Positions 6,629-15,361 of a DNA stretch of 35,699 bases are shown piece after piece. The notes under the pieces are model-generated. The model was not told where the DNA came from, did not search any database, and worked only from the letters and a program-made list of their open reading frames with translations. Origin of the DNA: Paracoccaceae bacterium (GTDB lineage Bacteria > Pseudomonadota > Alphaproteobacteria > Rhodobacterales > Rhodobacteraceae). Where the stretch lies: NCBI GenBank assembly GCA_902525995.1, contig CABZJG010000002.1:1-35699 (forward strand), given 5' to 3'. The position numbers were made by a program, and so were the translations under genes. Positions within the stretch are counted from its first letter, which is position 1, and every line of letters begins with the position of its first letter.

Positions 6629-8847
6629 TAAAAGGATATTTAAAAGCAACAACCGCTTTGGCCATATGCACGGCTTTGAGCGCGCATCCGGCCCATGCAC
6701 AGCAAACGCAATTTGAGCGTGATCTTGGAGTGGCCCGCCAGGTGATCAACTCGTTGCTAAGCTTTCACCGCACGAATGAGGCCACGCTCTATAGGCAAAA
6801 GCTGCGGCGTGATGCCCTGATGGACTTCGAAGAGCCCTATGAAGCCCCGTTTACCGAATTTGAAGACGAGTTGATCCTGTATCAAGGAAAGCGGGCAGAC
6901 CGGATACAAGCGCTGAACGCATCCACACGGCGTACCAGAATTGATCTGGATTTTCGCGCTTGGATTTGCATTGAAGAGGGCGATGCAGGCGTCCATCCCG
7001 AAATTACAAAGCCTTTGCCCTATGGCGGAACGAGATATACACTTGTTGGATTTTTTGCAGATGAAACCACCGGCGTTTCCACTGAAGAACTCTACGACTT
7101 TGCGCGCAGCGGTCAGGCCAAAATCACCGGAGCTATGCCGTATCATCGCTTGGTCAAATTCAACTGGGGGAGCGGGCAGTATCATGATGCCAAAACCGAT
7201 ACATGGCATACGCTTTCAGAGTGTTTGAACGACATTGCTCCGCTTTTTGCCAAAGACAGTGTCGGCTTTATCTCCACGGGGCGCCGGGTGTCAGAGTTCA
7301 ACAAATTGCAGTTTACCGAAAGCTATGTGGAAGAAGCGCCCGTTGCCTGTCCGCCAGCTGAATTTCCAAACAGAACAATCGGGCAGCAAATCCGGCGCTA
7401 TAAAACCTTTACGCTCTCGGATGTAAGCCCAGGCGATCCAATGCTGGATCATCGCGGAAAAAACGTCGCGCAGTCTTTAGGCGAGTTGGAAACCAAGGCA
7501 TCGACCTATTATCAGGGCTGCCGCGCGCCCCAATATTTAACATATGGGACGTTTCGGGAGACCTGCCCACGCACCATTAAGGGCAGGCTCTATCCCGATA
7601 AAGGGATCCGTGTTTGGGATGTGCATCTTTTGGAAGAGGTTCCAGCGCGGGGCTATTACCTTGAGGGTGAGAACAAAATTTTAAAACCGGTTGATGGCAC
7701 CTGGAGCCTGCGCCTGCAGCTGTGTGACGATGATGCGCCGCAAACCGGGCCAGCCTTCACGACAGCCAAACACTCTGCTTACACATCAGGATCGCAGGCC
7801 TGTTCAGCAGTGTACGGCAACAGTTATCCGGACGGCACACAAAGCCTGCGGCGCTCCAAACAAACAACAACCGTGACCTATACAAACGCGGATCCTCCCT
7901 CAAGCCGCGAGGTAATTAGCTATGGGGATTGGCAAGTGCTCAGCAATCCTTGCTCAAAGACAACGCTGTCTGGAATAAAAACCCGTGAGCGCGGATCAAC
8001 CTCAAGAAGCTGCATGATCGAAGCGCAAACCTACCGTATCGCCACAACCTCTTACGCAGATGGCCGTGCGTTCAGAACATTTGAAACAAACCAATCGGGC
8101 TGGTCGCCTGCGCGAAACACCTGCCCGCCACCTCCACCAAAGCCCAGTAATAATCGAAAAACATATTTTGACGTTGATGGAGATGGTAAGGGCGATTTCA
8201 GGACCTGGCACGAAGCATACCGTTACCATAAAAACCACGGCGGCCCTATTCCTGTAAGCATTGACGATGGCGGGTGCGAGACAGCAGGATGTAATGGCCC
8301 GAAAAAGGATACAGCACCGCCGAAGAGCAAGTCTCCTGAAAAAAATAGAGATCATGGGAGCTCCAGTGAGAGTGCCCCGAGCGACAAAATTGTGTGCACG
8401 GCCATGAACGCCGCTTATGGATTTGGCAGCTATCGGCAGGCCATATGGCTCGCGCATGCAGCCCAAAATCTCACCAGATACCATCAAACAGGCTATCATA
8501 TGATGGCGCTGCCACTCATTCGCGTGGCCTATGGATCGGACACGCATACTGCGCGGGCCCTTCGCGCGGCACTGGAGCATATGGCGCGAGAGCGCACGGC
8601 GGATATTCGCGCCGAGATGCGCGGAGCGGCTCGCCGCCCGCTTGGCCGTCTTTATCGCGCGATATTAGAACCCCTAAGCTACGGGCTTGGATGCCTTGTG
8701 GGCGGACGCGATATTGAGGGCATTGACGAGGTTCCCGTTCTGGCGCGGCAGATCAAGGCGTTTGCTCAAAGCCAAGCATCACCGCTTGATACAAAATTGT
8801 CACCTCACACCACGCCGTCAAAACCCATACAAAAAGGAGCCGTATGA
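6625..8847 (+). CDS. Large secreted protein with EF-hand-like loop
   Basis: A 740-aa exported protein of unknown function, overlapping pilO by four bases. A clear signal peptide ends at AHPAHAQ (about residue 25). The body is rich in Trp, Tyr and Cys (for example YGDWQVLSNPCSKTTLSG and SGWSPARNTCPPPPPKPS), consistent with a disulfide-bonded extracellular fold. A proline-rich stretch precedes YFDVDGDGKGDF (about 514-525), which looks like a calcium-binding DxDxDG loop. The C-terminal domain (about 590-705) begins ICTAMNAAYGFGSYRQAIW-like and includes HMARERTADIRAEMRGAARR and ILEPLSYGLGCLVGGR. From memory, without a search, this resembles a tail domain of uncharacterised phage proteins. It lies in a pilus operon and could be a surface or tip component. 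Confidence 0.7.
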   Translation: MIKGYLKATTALAICTALSAHPAHAQQTQFERDLGVARQVINSLLSFHRTNEATLYRQKLRRDALMDFEEPYEAPFTEFEDELILYQGKRADRIQALNASTRRTRIDLDFRAWICIEEGDAGVHPEITKPLPYGGTRYTLVGFFADETTGVSTEELYDFARSGQAKITGAMPYHRLVKFNWGSGQYHDAKTDTWHTLSECLNDIAPLFAKDSVGFISTGRRVSEFNKLQFTESYVEEAPVACPPAEFPNRTIGQQIRRYKTFTLSDVSPGDPMLDHRGKNVAQSLGELETKASTYYQGCRAPQYLTYGTFRETCPRTIKGRLYPDKGIRVWDVHLLEEVPARGYYLEGENKILKPVDGTWSLRLQLCDDDAPQTGPAFTTAKHSAYTSGSQACSAVYGNSYPDGTQSLRRSKQTTTVTYTNADPPSSREVISYGDWQVLSNPCSKTTLSGIKTRERGSTSRSCMIEAQTYRIATTSYADGRAFRTFETNQSGWSPARNTCPPPPPKPSNNRKTYFDVDGDGKGDFRTWHEAYRYHKNHGGPIPVSIDDGGCETAGCNGPKKDTAPPKSKSPEKNRDHGSSSESAPSDKIVCTAMNAAYGFGSYRQAIWLAHAAQNLTRYHQTGYHMMALPLIRVAYGSDTHTARALRAALEHMARERTADIRAEMRGAARRPLGRLYRAILEPLSYGLGCLVGGRDIEGIDEVPVLARQIKAFAQSQASPLDTKLSPHTTPSKPIQKGAV

Positions 8848-8848
8848 A

Positions 8849-9598
8849 ATGCTTAACATTTTAAAAATAGCAGCCCTCTCTGCCCTGCTGGTCGCAGCTG
8901 GCTCGATCGCTTCTGCCGAGGATACTACGGCGGGGGGCAAAGAATTTAAGTACCCCGGTGCAAACTATAAACATTGGCACGTCACAAACCGATGGTCTGC
9001 CGGACGCGTGGCCTCCAATCTGACAAAAGAAGATATGGCCGAGCTTTTGAACGGCAGTACCTTTGTATCCCGTCAAGGCGTAGACAAAGGGTCCAAAACC
9101 GACACTATCCAAATCATACATTTTGCAACAACGGGAAAACTCTATCATTGCGACATAAGAGTCGACGGCTATCACTGGACTGCTAACTGGACAACGGTTA
9201 ACGAAAATAGCAGCCGTGTCAAAGTCATGCGGCCCTTTGGATACAGATACGGGGACGGCGAAAAGCACACGCCACACGGCGGCTTTTTTTCGACCTATCG
9301 CTATGATGCTGAAACAGGCGCACTTGCGGATTTAAAATATTACAAAAACCATGGACGCAAATTTTGGGAATATTTGGTGGGCCACCTGCAAAAAGGTATT
9401 CCAGTAGTCTTATATGAGAGTTGCCCTGATTTTCCCACGGGCAAAACGCTTGGCACGTTCATAAACAAAAAACAAACCTCAAAACTGTATCATGAGCTGA
9501 TCAAGCAAGATCCCGGACAGCGCATTCTCCGGCCCGATCTGATCACAAAGGATACCGCAAGGCCGTATGATCCTTGGCTTCCACAGCTTATCTTTTGA
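8849..9598 (+). CDS. Secreted protein, unknown function
   Basis: A 249-aa protein with a clear signal peptide (MLNILKIAALSALLVAAGSI, cleavage likely after ASA near residue 24). The mature part is rich in aromatic and basic residues (KHWHVTNRWSAGRV, YHWTANWTTVNENSSRVKVM) with one Cys in each half. I recognise no family. The start at ATG 8849 follows AAGGAG (8834-8839); the ATG at 8844 is in another frame and stops after six codons. It overlaps nothing but sits one base after the previous stop, so it belongs to the operon. It is one of three unfamiliar exported proteins between pilO and pilQ. Confidence 0.75.
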   Translation: MLNILKIAALSALLVAAGSIASAEDTTAGGKEFKYPGANYKHWHVTNRWSAGRVASNLTKEDMAELLNGSTFVSRQGVDKGSKTDTIQIIHFATTGKLYHCDIRVDGYHWTANWTTVNENSSRVKVMRPFGYRYGDGEKHTPHGGFFSTYRYDAETGALADLKYYKNHGRKFWEYLVGHLQKGIPVVLYESCPDFPTGKTLGTFINKKQTSKLYHELIKQDPGQRILRPDLITKDTARPYDPWLPQLIF

Positions 9599-9608
9599 AA
9601 GGTTGGTT

Positions 9609-10973
9609 ATGAAAACTTTATCCATTACGCTTTTAGCTGCGCTGTGTCTAAATAATCCGCTGAGCGCAAGGGAACAGCTCTATGGCGTGGATATACTGGC
9701 GCTAGCCAATCAGAACCCAGCCACTGTTTTTGAGCAGCCGGACGGCTTTCATCTGTCTCTTAGGCCCTCCGAGAATATTGCCGTTTTTACAGGGCCAGAG
9801 GACGGCCCGGAATGGTATGCCAATACACGCATTGATGAAGCAGGGGTTATTGAAATTTTCAATGACACAATTGCTCTGACAATTGTTCTTAATAAAGAAA
9901 CACTCTTTGCAGTTTCTCCAAAGTCAATCAAAGCCTTCGCAGCTGATCGGCTGGCACGGATCATAGGCCAGCCGCTGACAATAGGCGCTTTATCGCAGCA
10001 AGCGACGTTTTTACCTAGCCATATAGTCAAATTTAACAATGGTGATTTAGCGCAGTGGTATATTTCACGCGACGGCACAGAACTCCTCATCTCAATGGAA
10101 CAGAATGAAGGACCCTTGCGGGTAAATCTACTGGACTTGCTGAAGGATTGCGGCGCGCCCTGCGCAAAGCCTGTGCCAGCGACCACTCTGCTGCAATCGG
10201 CACCTACACCACAGGCAGGATATACACCACCCGCGCTCAGCACAGCCAACACATTGGAAATCTGGCCCAAATGCCCGGCCGAAACTCTGCGCGCGGCCTT
10301 TACCTCGGCGCTGAGCGGTAAGGTGGGCGTGGATATTTATTTGATTGAAGTTGAGGTGCTCAAGGCCTGCGCCCGCACACGGGAGTTATTGAATGAACTG
10401 GTTTCAGCAGAGGGCGCATTGGCCCGATCCTACGGCGAAATGCGCAGCACATTGCTCGAAATTGAAAACAGGGAGCGCGCCGCTGCAATGGCTCAAAAAA
10501 TGGCGGCGCTCGATGCGCAGGCGGCAGCTCTCGCGGCAACAGAGCAGCAAAAAGCGCCCCCGTCCAATCAGGCAGAAGACATGCAAGGGTCTGCGCAAGA
10601 CAAAGAAAATGATCAAAAAGCCGAAGAAGCCTCAGAGCCCTTGAACGAATGCCCTACGCCGCGGCCACTGGAGTTGATTGAATGGACTGCCGTGGTGCAG
10701 AGCCGTGATGGTGTCTGGCGCATTGATCTGCGCGTGAAAGAAAGGCCCAGCTTGGTGCGCGAGGTTGTCTTTGGCGAAGATTTCCTAGGGGCGCAGGTGA
10801 TTGCCGTTGAGCATCCGCCCGGTCGGGTAACGGGTCAGGATTGCGCCGGTGTCGCAACCATTGCGCGCGAAGCCGTAGATATTCACGTCCCCCTGACGTA
10901 CGGGACGAAAATACCGGTTGAAACCGATCCTGAAACCGGCGCCAAAATTTTCCGAGGGTATGGCTATGACTGA
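9609..10973 (+). CDS. Secreted coiled-coil protein in pilP position
   Basis: A 454-aa exported protein with signal peptide MKTLSITLLAALCLNNPLSA. The N-terminal domain (about 21-180) is beta-rich by composition. A middle segment (about 225-330) has two Cys (IWPKCPAETL, LKACARTRE) then a long alanine/glutamate-rich helix (ALARSYGEMRSTLLEIENRE onward) and a low-complexity linker. The C-terminal domain (about 350-454) reads WTAVVQSRDGVWRIDLRVKE, then VFGEDFLGAQVIAVEHP. PilP of type IVb pili sits between PilO and PilQ and has a small C-terminal beta domain, so this could be a divergent and enlarged PilP, but I cannot show it. It overlaps pilQ by eight bases. Confidence 0.7.
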   Translation: MKTLSITLLAALCLNNPLSAREQLYGVDILALANQNPATVFEQPDGFHLSLRPSENIAVFTGPEDGPEWYANTRIDEAGVIEIFNDTIALTIVLNKETLFAVSPKSIKAFAADRLARIIGQPLTIGALSQQATFLPSHIVKFNNGDLAQWYISRDGTELLISMEQNEGPLRVNLLDLLKDCGAPCAKPVPATTLLQSAPTPQAGYTPPALSTANTLEIWPKCPAETLRAAFTSALSGKVGVDIYLIEVEVLKACARTRELLNELVSAEGALARSYGEMRSTLLEIENRERAAAMAQKMAALDAQAAALAATEQQKAPPSNQAEDMQGSAQDKENDQKAEEASEPLNECPTPRPLELIEWTAVVQSRDGVWRIDLRVKERPSLVREVVFGEDFLGAQVIAVEHPPGRVTGQDCAGVATIAREAVDIHVPLTYGTKIPVETDPETGAKIFRGYGYD

Positions 10974-12600
10974 GAGGCAAACAGCATTGTCTCAGGCATG
11001 GACATGGCTCACGGAGGATCGCAGTTCCAAAAGCGCCCGCCATACGGCCTCTGTGCTGGAAAACGGCATTCTTGAAGTTGGCACACCCGAATTTCGCGCC
11101 TGCTGTGCCTATCACACGGATGGCTATGCTTTGGTCAGCGCCGCGCAGTTTTACGATGAAGATGTTCAGATAGAGGTAGAAAATCTTGTAAAGCGCGGCG
11201 TTTTACCACCCGACATGCACATGCGTGCGGCCGGCCTCAAAGAGATCGAGGATGCCTATAACGCGCGCCCGGTCGATGTCAGAGAGGATACAGCGCAGAT
11301 CACGCAAAACAAGATTTATGCAATCCTTGCAGAAGCGGCCGCACTCCGCGCTTCCGATGTGAAGCTCATTGTGCGCGGCCATTCAACGGAGTTGCGCATC
11401 CATGCGGGCGGTGAAGAGCATAGTGTCGATTGTCCACTGGCCTCAGTGGGTGAGGGCAATGGGGCGATCAACTTCCTGTTTGAAATTCGCGATGCCCGCT
11501 CGGGGCAGGTGGGCGATCAAGATCAGGAGTTTCAGAGTTTTGCGATAACTTCTAGTGACCGGTTTCGTCTTCCGCCCGGCCTATCGAAACTGCGCTGCGC
11601 CAAAGGGTATCACGGGATATCAGGCGGGGGAACAGCCCGCCATCTGGCAATGCGGCTTTTTTATGAAAACGGCAACGACGAAACAGCAACAATCCATGAC
11701 TTGGGCCTGGACGATGAGGTTCTCAAAGCGCTTGAGTATATGCGCTTCCGTGATGCCGGTGCGCTGATTATCGGCGGCTCAACCGGGCAGGGCAAAAACA
11801 CAACTTTGGTGCGCGCGCTTGAGAAACTGCACAAAGAGCGGATGGGCAATTTATCGATTGTGTCGGTGGAATCGCCCATTGAGATCGGGATTGATTTGCC
11901 CGGTGTTATCCAGATCCCCGTGCCAAGCGTAAAAGAGGGCGAGGCGCGCAACGAGGCTTACGTGTCTGCACTGCGGCACTTCAAGCGCATCCATCCAGAT
12001 GTGGGGCTGGTGTCAGAAATTACCGACAAAGAGGGCGCGGAGCAGACCGTTGAATTCGTGTCCTCAGGCCATGTGTGTTACACAACGGTTCACGCAAACT
12101 CGTGCATTGAAGTGCCCTTCGAGCTGATTTCCAAAGGGATAAATCCTGCGAGCATTGCGCGCCCGAATTTTCTGGCCGTTGCCATGGCACAAATTCTGAT
12201 CAAAAAACTATGTGAACACTGCGCTTTGCCCGCGATGCAAGCAGAGCTTTCCGCCCGTTTGCGTGATGCGCAAAACATTCAGTTTTCAGGTGTGCGGCGG
12301 CGCAATCCGGCCGGGTGTGAGCACTGCCGTTCTAAAACCAAAAATGTGCATATTTGGAGCGGGTATTCGAGAGTGATCGCCGTGGCAGAGGCGGTCATTC
12401 CGGACGATAAAATGCGCGCGGCTTTTGCGGCCAATGACCCAACCGGTGCCTATGAGCATTGGCGGCGAGAAAAAGGCGAAGGTGGGCTTGGCGGGGTGCG
12501 CATTGCCGATAAATTGGTGGATCTGGTGAATAAGGGCCGCGTTGATCCAGAGGATGCGATGAACCGGGGCATGATTGATGCTTTGGAGGCGCGCTCATGA
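10966..12600 (+). CDS. pilQ: PilQ-type pilus extension ATPase
   Basis: A 544-aa GspE/PilT-family secretion ATPase that powers pilus assembly from the cytoplasm. The nucleotide-binding core shows Walker A GGSTGQGKNT (270-279), an Asp-box region SVESPIEIGI, a Walker B-like PDVGLVSEITDKEGA and the His box TTVHANS. Near the C-terminus are two Cys pairs (CEHC and CEHC), the zinc-binding tetracysteine motif of GspE-type enzymes. Walker A and B both depart from consensus: GSGKST is replaced by GQGKNT, and the usual GEIRD by SEITD. The key Lys and Thr remain. ATG 10966 is chosen because GAGGG (10954-10958) stands seven bases before it; ATG 10960 is too close. Confidence 0.9.
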   Translation: MTERQTALSQAWTWLTEDRSSKSARHTASVLENGILEVGTPEFRACCAYHTDGYALVSAAQFYDEDVQIEVENLVKRGVLPPDMHMRAAGLKEIEDAYNARPVDVREDTAQITQNKIYAILAEAAALRASDVKLIVRGHSTELRIHAGGEEHSVDCPLASVGEGNGAINFLFEIRDARSGQVGDQDQEFQSFAITSSDRFRLPPGLSKLRCAKGYHGISGGGTARHLAMRLFYENGNDETATIHDLGLDDEVLKALEYMRFRDAGALIIGGSTGQGKNTTLVRALEKLHKERMGNLSIVSVESPIEIGIDLPGVIQIPVPSVKEGEARNEAYVSALRHFKRIHPDVGLVSEITDKEGAEQTVEFVSSGHVCYTTVHANSCIEVPFELISKGINPASIARPNFLAVAMAQILIKKLCEHCALPAMQAELSARLRDAQNIQFSGVRRRNPAGCEHCRSKTKNVHIWSGYSRVIAVAEAVIPDDKMRAAFAANDPTGAYEHWRREKGEGGLGGVRIADKLVDLVNKGRVDPEDAMNRGMIDALEARS

Positions 12601-13631
12601 ACGCCTCTATGCGTCTCAACAAAGTGTTTTGGAGCAACACGGCGCGCGCGGAGTTTTACCGCCTGATGGCGGGCCTTTTGAAGATGGACACAGATATTCC
12701 CGAAGCCCTCAGGGTTGTGCGTGAAGCCTGCGCGGCGCGCGGCGCAAAAAGCACATTGCGCGTGATTGATGATCTGCAAGAGGCAAGGTTGCGGGGCGCA
12801 TTGCAACAAACATTGGTATTTTACGCCAGCGGCGGGGAGCGGTTATTATTTTCCGGCATTGGCGCTCAGGATCCTGCACCGCTCTTTCTCGGTGCGGCAG
12901 AGATTTTAGAAGGGCGCACCAAGATGAGCCGCGCGATCAAAAGCGCACTTGTGATGCCAACGCTTTTGTTGGGATTGATTGGCGTTTTGGGTGTGATGCT
13001 TCACTTGCAAGTGATCCCAGCGTTTGCGCAGATTATGGATCCGGGTGATTTTCCACCCACCGCGCGCATACTGGCCTCCTCTCTTGAATGGATGGCCGAT
13101 TGGGGCAGTTTTATTGGTGTAGGTGCTGTAGCGGCTGTTTTGATTATTCTTGGTAGTCTGCCGCTTTATGCAGAAGCGGGCCGCTCTCTACTCGATAAGG
13201 TCTTTCCCTGGAACCTTTACAAGTTGAATCTTGCCATTGGTTTTTATCTGGCAATCGCCGCTCTTATCAAATCAGGGCGCGATTTTACGCTCCGTGAACT
13301 CAGCACCGTTGCGGGTTCAATGCCGCGCTATGGCCAGCGCAATATTGCCGCAATTATTGACCAATCCGCAGAACTTAAGCTCGAAGATCGTATTCTGGCG
13401 GCGGGTAAAGCCTGGCCGGATCAGGAGTTAAACGCGGTCTTTCGAGCCTTTAATTCAAAATCCGGCGGCGCACCGCTGTTTTCAGAGTATCTGGACAGCT
13501 GGATACAATCGGCTGAGGCACGCATTAAGGCGCGCGCGGCGACGCTCAACACAGTTCTGCTGATTGCGATCAGTGCGCTGATCATGGTGGGCATGTTTGC
13601 CATGTTTCAGTTTTTTCAAACCATATCTTAG
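12597..13631 (+). CDS. pilR: PilR-type inner-membrane pilus protein
   Basis: A 344-aa GspF/PilC-family protein, the inner-membrane platform of type IVb pili. The N-terminal soluble helical domain (about 1-110) includes RAEFYRLMAGLLKMDTDIPE, the typical GspF opening. Membrane segments lie at about 117-140 (VMPTLLLGLIGVLGVMLHLQ, then VIPAFAQIM), 165-190 and 318-342 (TVLLIAISALIMVGMFAMF). A second cytoplasmic segment has AIGFYLAIAALIKSGRDFTL. Usual length for the family is about 350-400 aa. It overlaps pilQ by four bases (ATGA), which keeps the ATPase and its platform partner translationally linked. Confidence 0.9.
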   Translation: MNASMRLNKVFWSNTARAEFYRLMAGLLKMDTDIPEALRVVREACAARGAKSTLRVIDDLQEARLRGALQQTLVFYASGGERLLFSGIGAQDPAPLFLGAAEILEGRTKMSRAIKSALVMPTLLLGLIGVLGVMLHLQVIPAFAQIMDPGDFPPTARILASSLEWMADWGSFIGVGAVAAVLIILGSLPLYAEAGRSLLDKVFPWNLYKLNLAIGFYLAIAALIKSGRDFTLRELSTVAGSMPRYGQRNIAAIIDQSAELKLEDRILAAGKAWPDQELNAVFRAFNSKSGGAPLFSEYLDSWIQSAEARIKARAATLNTVLLIAISALIMVGMFAMFQFFQTIS

Positions 13632-13640
13632 GAGGTAAAA

Positions 13641-14144
13641 ATGTCAATTTTGCAAGTTATACTTGGCCTGATCATATCGGTCGGAATCATAGTGGGAATA
13701 TTGGAGCTGTTCGAGCGTGCTCAGAACACGAATAAAAACTTCCAGCTCACTTCGCAGGTCATACAGATCACCACAACAGTTGATCGTGTATGGCAATTTC
13801 GCGGCGATTATCCCAAAGCATCAATGACCGAAACGGTGATCAATCGTGGGGAATTCTCCGGACAGTCTGTGCAAGGAACAGCGCCAAACCGGACGATTAT
13901 ATCTCCTTATAACACAGCTGTCACAGTCACAGGGGCAGGGGGCCGGGACTATAGCATCAGCTATGCCGATCTGCCGGCCAATGCCTGTTCGGCTTTTTTG
14001 GAGCGCTACATCGGTGAGACGCGGGAGATTGACGGCGCATCGGTTGAAGGCACTGCGCTGACAATTCCGTTGACAGGCGCGCAAATTGACACAAGATGCA
14101 CGGGCCAGGCTGATAATAAATATACAGTGGCAGTAACATACTGA
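13641..14144 (+). CDS. pilS: PilS-like major pilin without leader peptide
   Basis: A 167-aa pilin-like protein. It begins directly with the hydrophobic pilin helix (MSILQVILGLIISVGIIVGI), followed by an amphipathic helix (ELFERAQNTNKNFQL) and a globular beta-rich domain with a C-terminal pair of Cys (NACSAFL, DTRCTGQ), as in type IVb PilS pilins. A strong site, AGGAGG, precedes the ATG by five bases, so the start is secure. A canonical prepilin has a basic leader ending in Gly, then a residue, with Glu at +5. Here the leader is absent and residue 5 is Gln. It is followed by two minor pilin-like genes and, later, a prepilin peptidase. Confidence 0.8.
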   Translation: MSILQVILGLIISVGIIVGILELFERAQNTNKNFQLTSQVIQITTTVDRVWQFRGDYPKASMTETVINRGEFSGQSVQGTAPNRTIISPYNTAVTVTGAGGRDYSISYADLPANACSAFLERYIGETREIDGASVEGTALTIPLTGAQIDTRCTGQADNKYTVAVTY

Positions 14145-15361
14145 TGGTCCACTTGGCCCTCATAAGGTCTGGCGCCAGAGGTGCGTGGCGCAAATACCCT
14201 CGCACAGGGCGGCGCGGCTCTGCGGTGCTATCCATTACTCTTGGCTGGATTATTGTAATGGCCGTGGCGGCGCAGGTGCTTGATGAACTGCATAAAACAC
14301 GTAAAAAAGAATGGTTCTCTGGCGTGGCACTGGAAATCGCGGTTTTGATGGATCGCTATGATCAGGCGGTGCATCATGTCAGAAACACACCCGGCCATGC
14401 TGCATTTGCAGATTTGGCGAGCCTTGATGGCGTCAAAGTTTTCCCCGCAGGTCTCATTACAACCCAGATGCAAATGAGCACGGATCCAGCGCGGTGGTTT
14501 GGGAAAGATAGCGTGACATGGCAGACAGGGCGCGCCGGGCAGACCATCACGCTGACGTTTCACACGGCCCATTTGAGCAAATACGGCGCTGCGACAGGCG
14601 TGGGCCTGATGGATACAAGTGGGCTTTCAGCCGCAGAGGAAAACTGGTTTTTAGAGCAACTCACCCTTGGGTGGGATGGAAGTATTGAAGATATTCACCG
14701 CGCCTCGGACGAATACAAAACTCTATCAGGCGTATTGAGCGATCAGCAGTGGGCCGTATATGGCCATTGGTTTTCCGGACTTAACGAAGATTTCCTGTTT
14801 CGCGAGCAGCGCCCGCGCGAAACGCCGAATGTTATGCAAGTGCGCCTGGACATGGGAAATCATTCATTATCTGGCATCAACGATATCATCCCGTCAGGGC
14901 AATCAGGCGGCACGCATCGTTTTGCCTCGAGCGCTGCGGCCTCAGCTGTTGTTTCAGGGCCGATCACGGCAAAGAATATGTCGCTTACAGGCAGCGCAGA
15001 AGTCACCGAGCTCTCCAGTGCAGGAGAAGATAACTTAGATATTTCAGCGACAGGGTCCCTGAGAGCCCCTCAAATCAGTGTAAGTGGCACACTCAGCGCA
15101 ACAACACTGACACAAACAACAGGTGATCGTGCCACTTTAGATGTCGTGACAGGGCGCGCCCCCCAAGATGGACAAAGCCGGGCTTCAAGCGGCGATGTGA
15201 CAGGAAACATGAGCGCCGGATCCCTGCAGGCAGATGGCAGGACCCTCAAGATCTCTAACCAAATGAGCATACCTGCGGGCGGTCTCATGAGCGCTATTGA
15301 TATCGACGCACGCTCTTTGCGCATCAACCAATTGACAACATCGGGGTGCACAGGATGCTGA
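14144..15361 (+). CDS. Minor pilin-like protein A, beta-repeat tail
   Basis: A 405-aa protein with an N-terminal basic leader ending in GRRG (22-25), then a hydrophobic pilin-like helix SAVLSITLGWIIVMAVAAQV. Residue +5 is Ser instead of Glu. A globular middle (about 60-250) is followed by a repetitive C-terminal region (about 265-400) rich in Ser, Thr, Ala and Gly with units such as SGTLSATTLTQTTGD, suggesting a beta-solenoid stalk. It ends in TSGCTGC. The position after pilS matches PilV, the tip adhesin of R64-type thin pili, whose C-terminus binds recipient lipopolysaccharide. It overlaps pilS by one base. The paired gene that follows has the same design. Confidence 0.7.
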   Translation: MVHLALIRSGARGAWRKYPRTGRRGSAVLSITLGWIIVMAVAAQVLDELHKTRKKEWFSGVALEIAVLMDRYDQAVHHVRNTPGHAAFADLASLDGVKVFPAGLITTQMQMSTDPARWFGKDSVTWQTGRAGQTITLTFHTAHLSKYGAATGVGLMDTSGLSAAEENWFLEQLTLGWDGSIEDIHRASDEYKTLSGVLSDQQWAVYGHWFSGLNEDFLFREQRPRETPNVMQVRLDMGNHSLSGINDIIPSGQSGGTHRFASSAAASAVVSGPITAKNMSLTGSAEVTELSSAGEDNLDISATGSLRAPQISVSGTLSATTLTQTTGDRATLDVVTGRAPQDGQSRASSGDVTGNMSAGSLQADGRTLKISNQMSIPAGGLMSAIDIDARSLRINQLTTSGCTGC

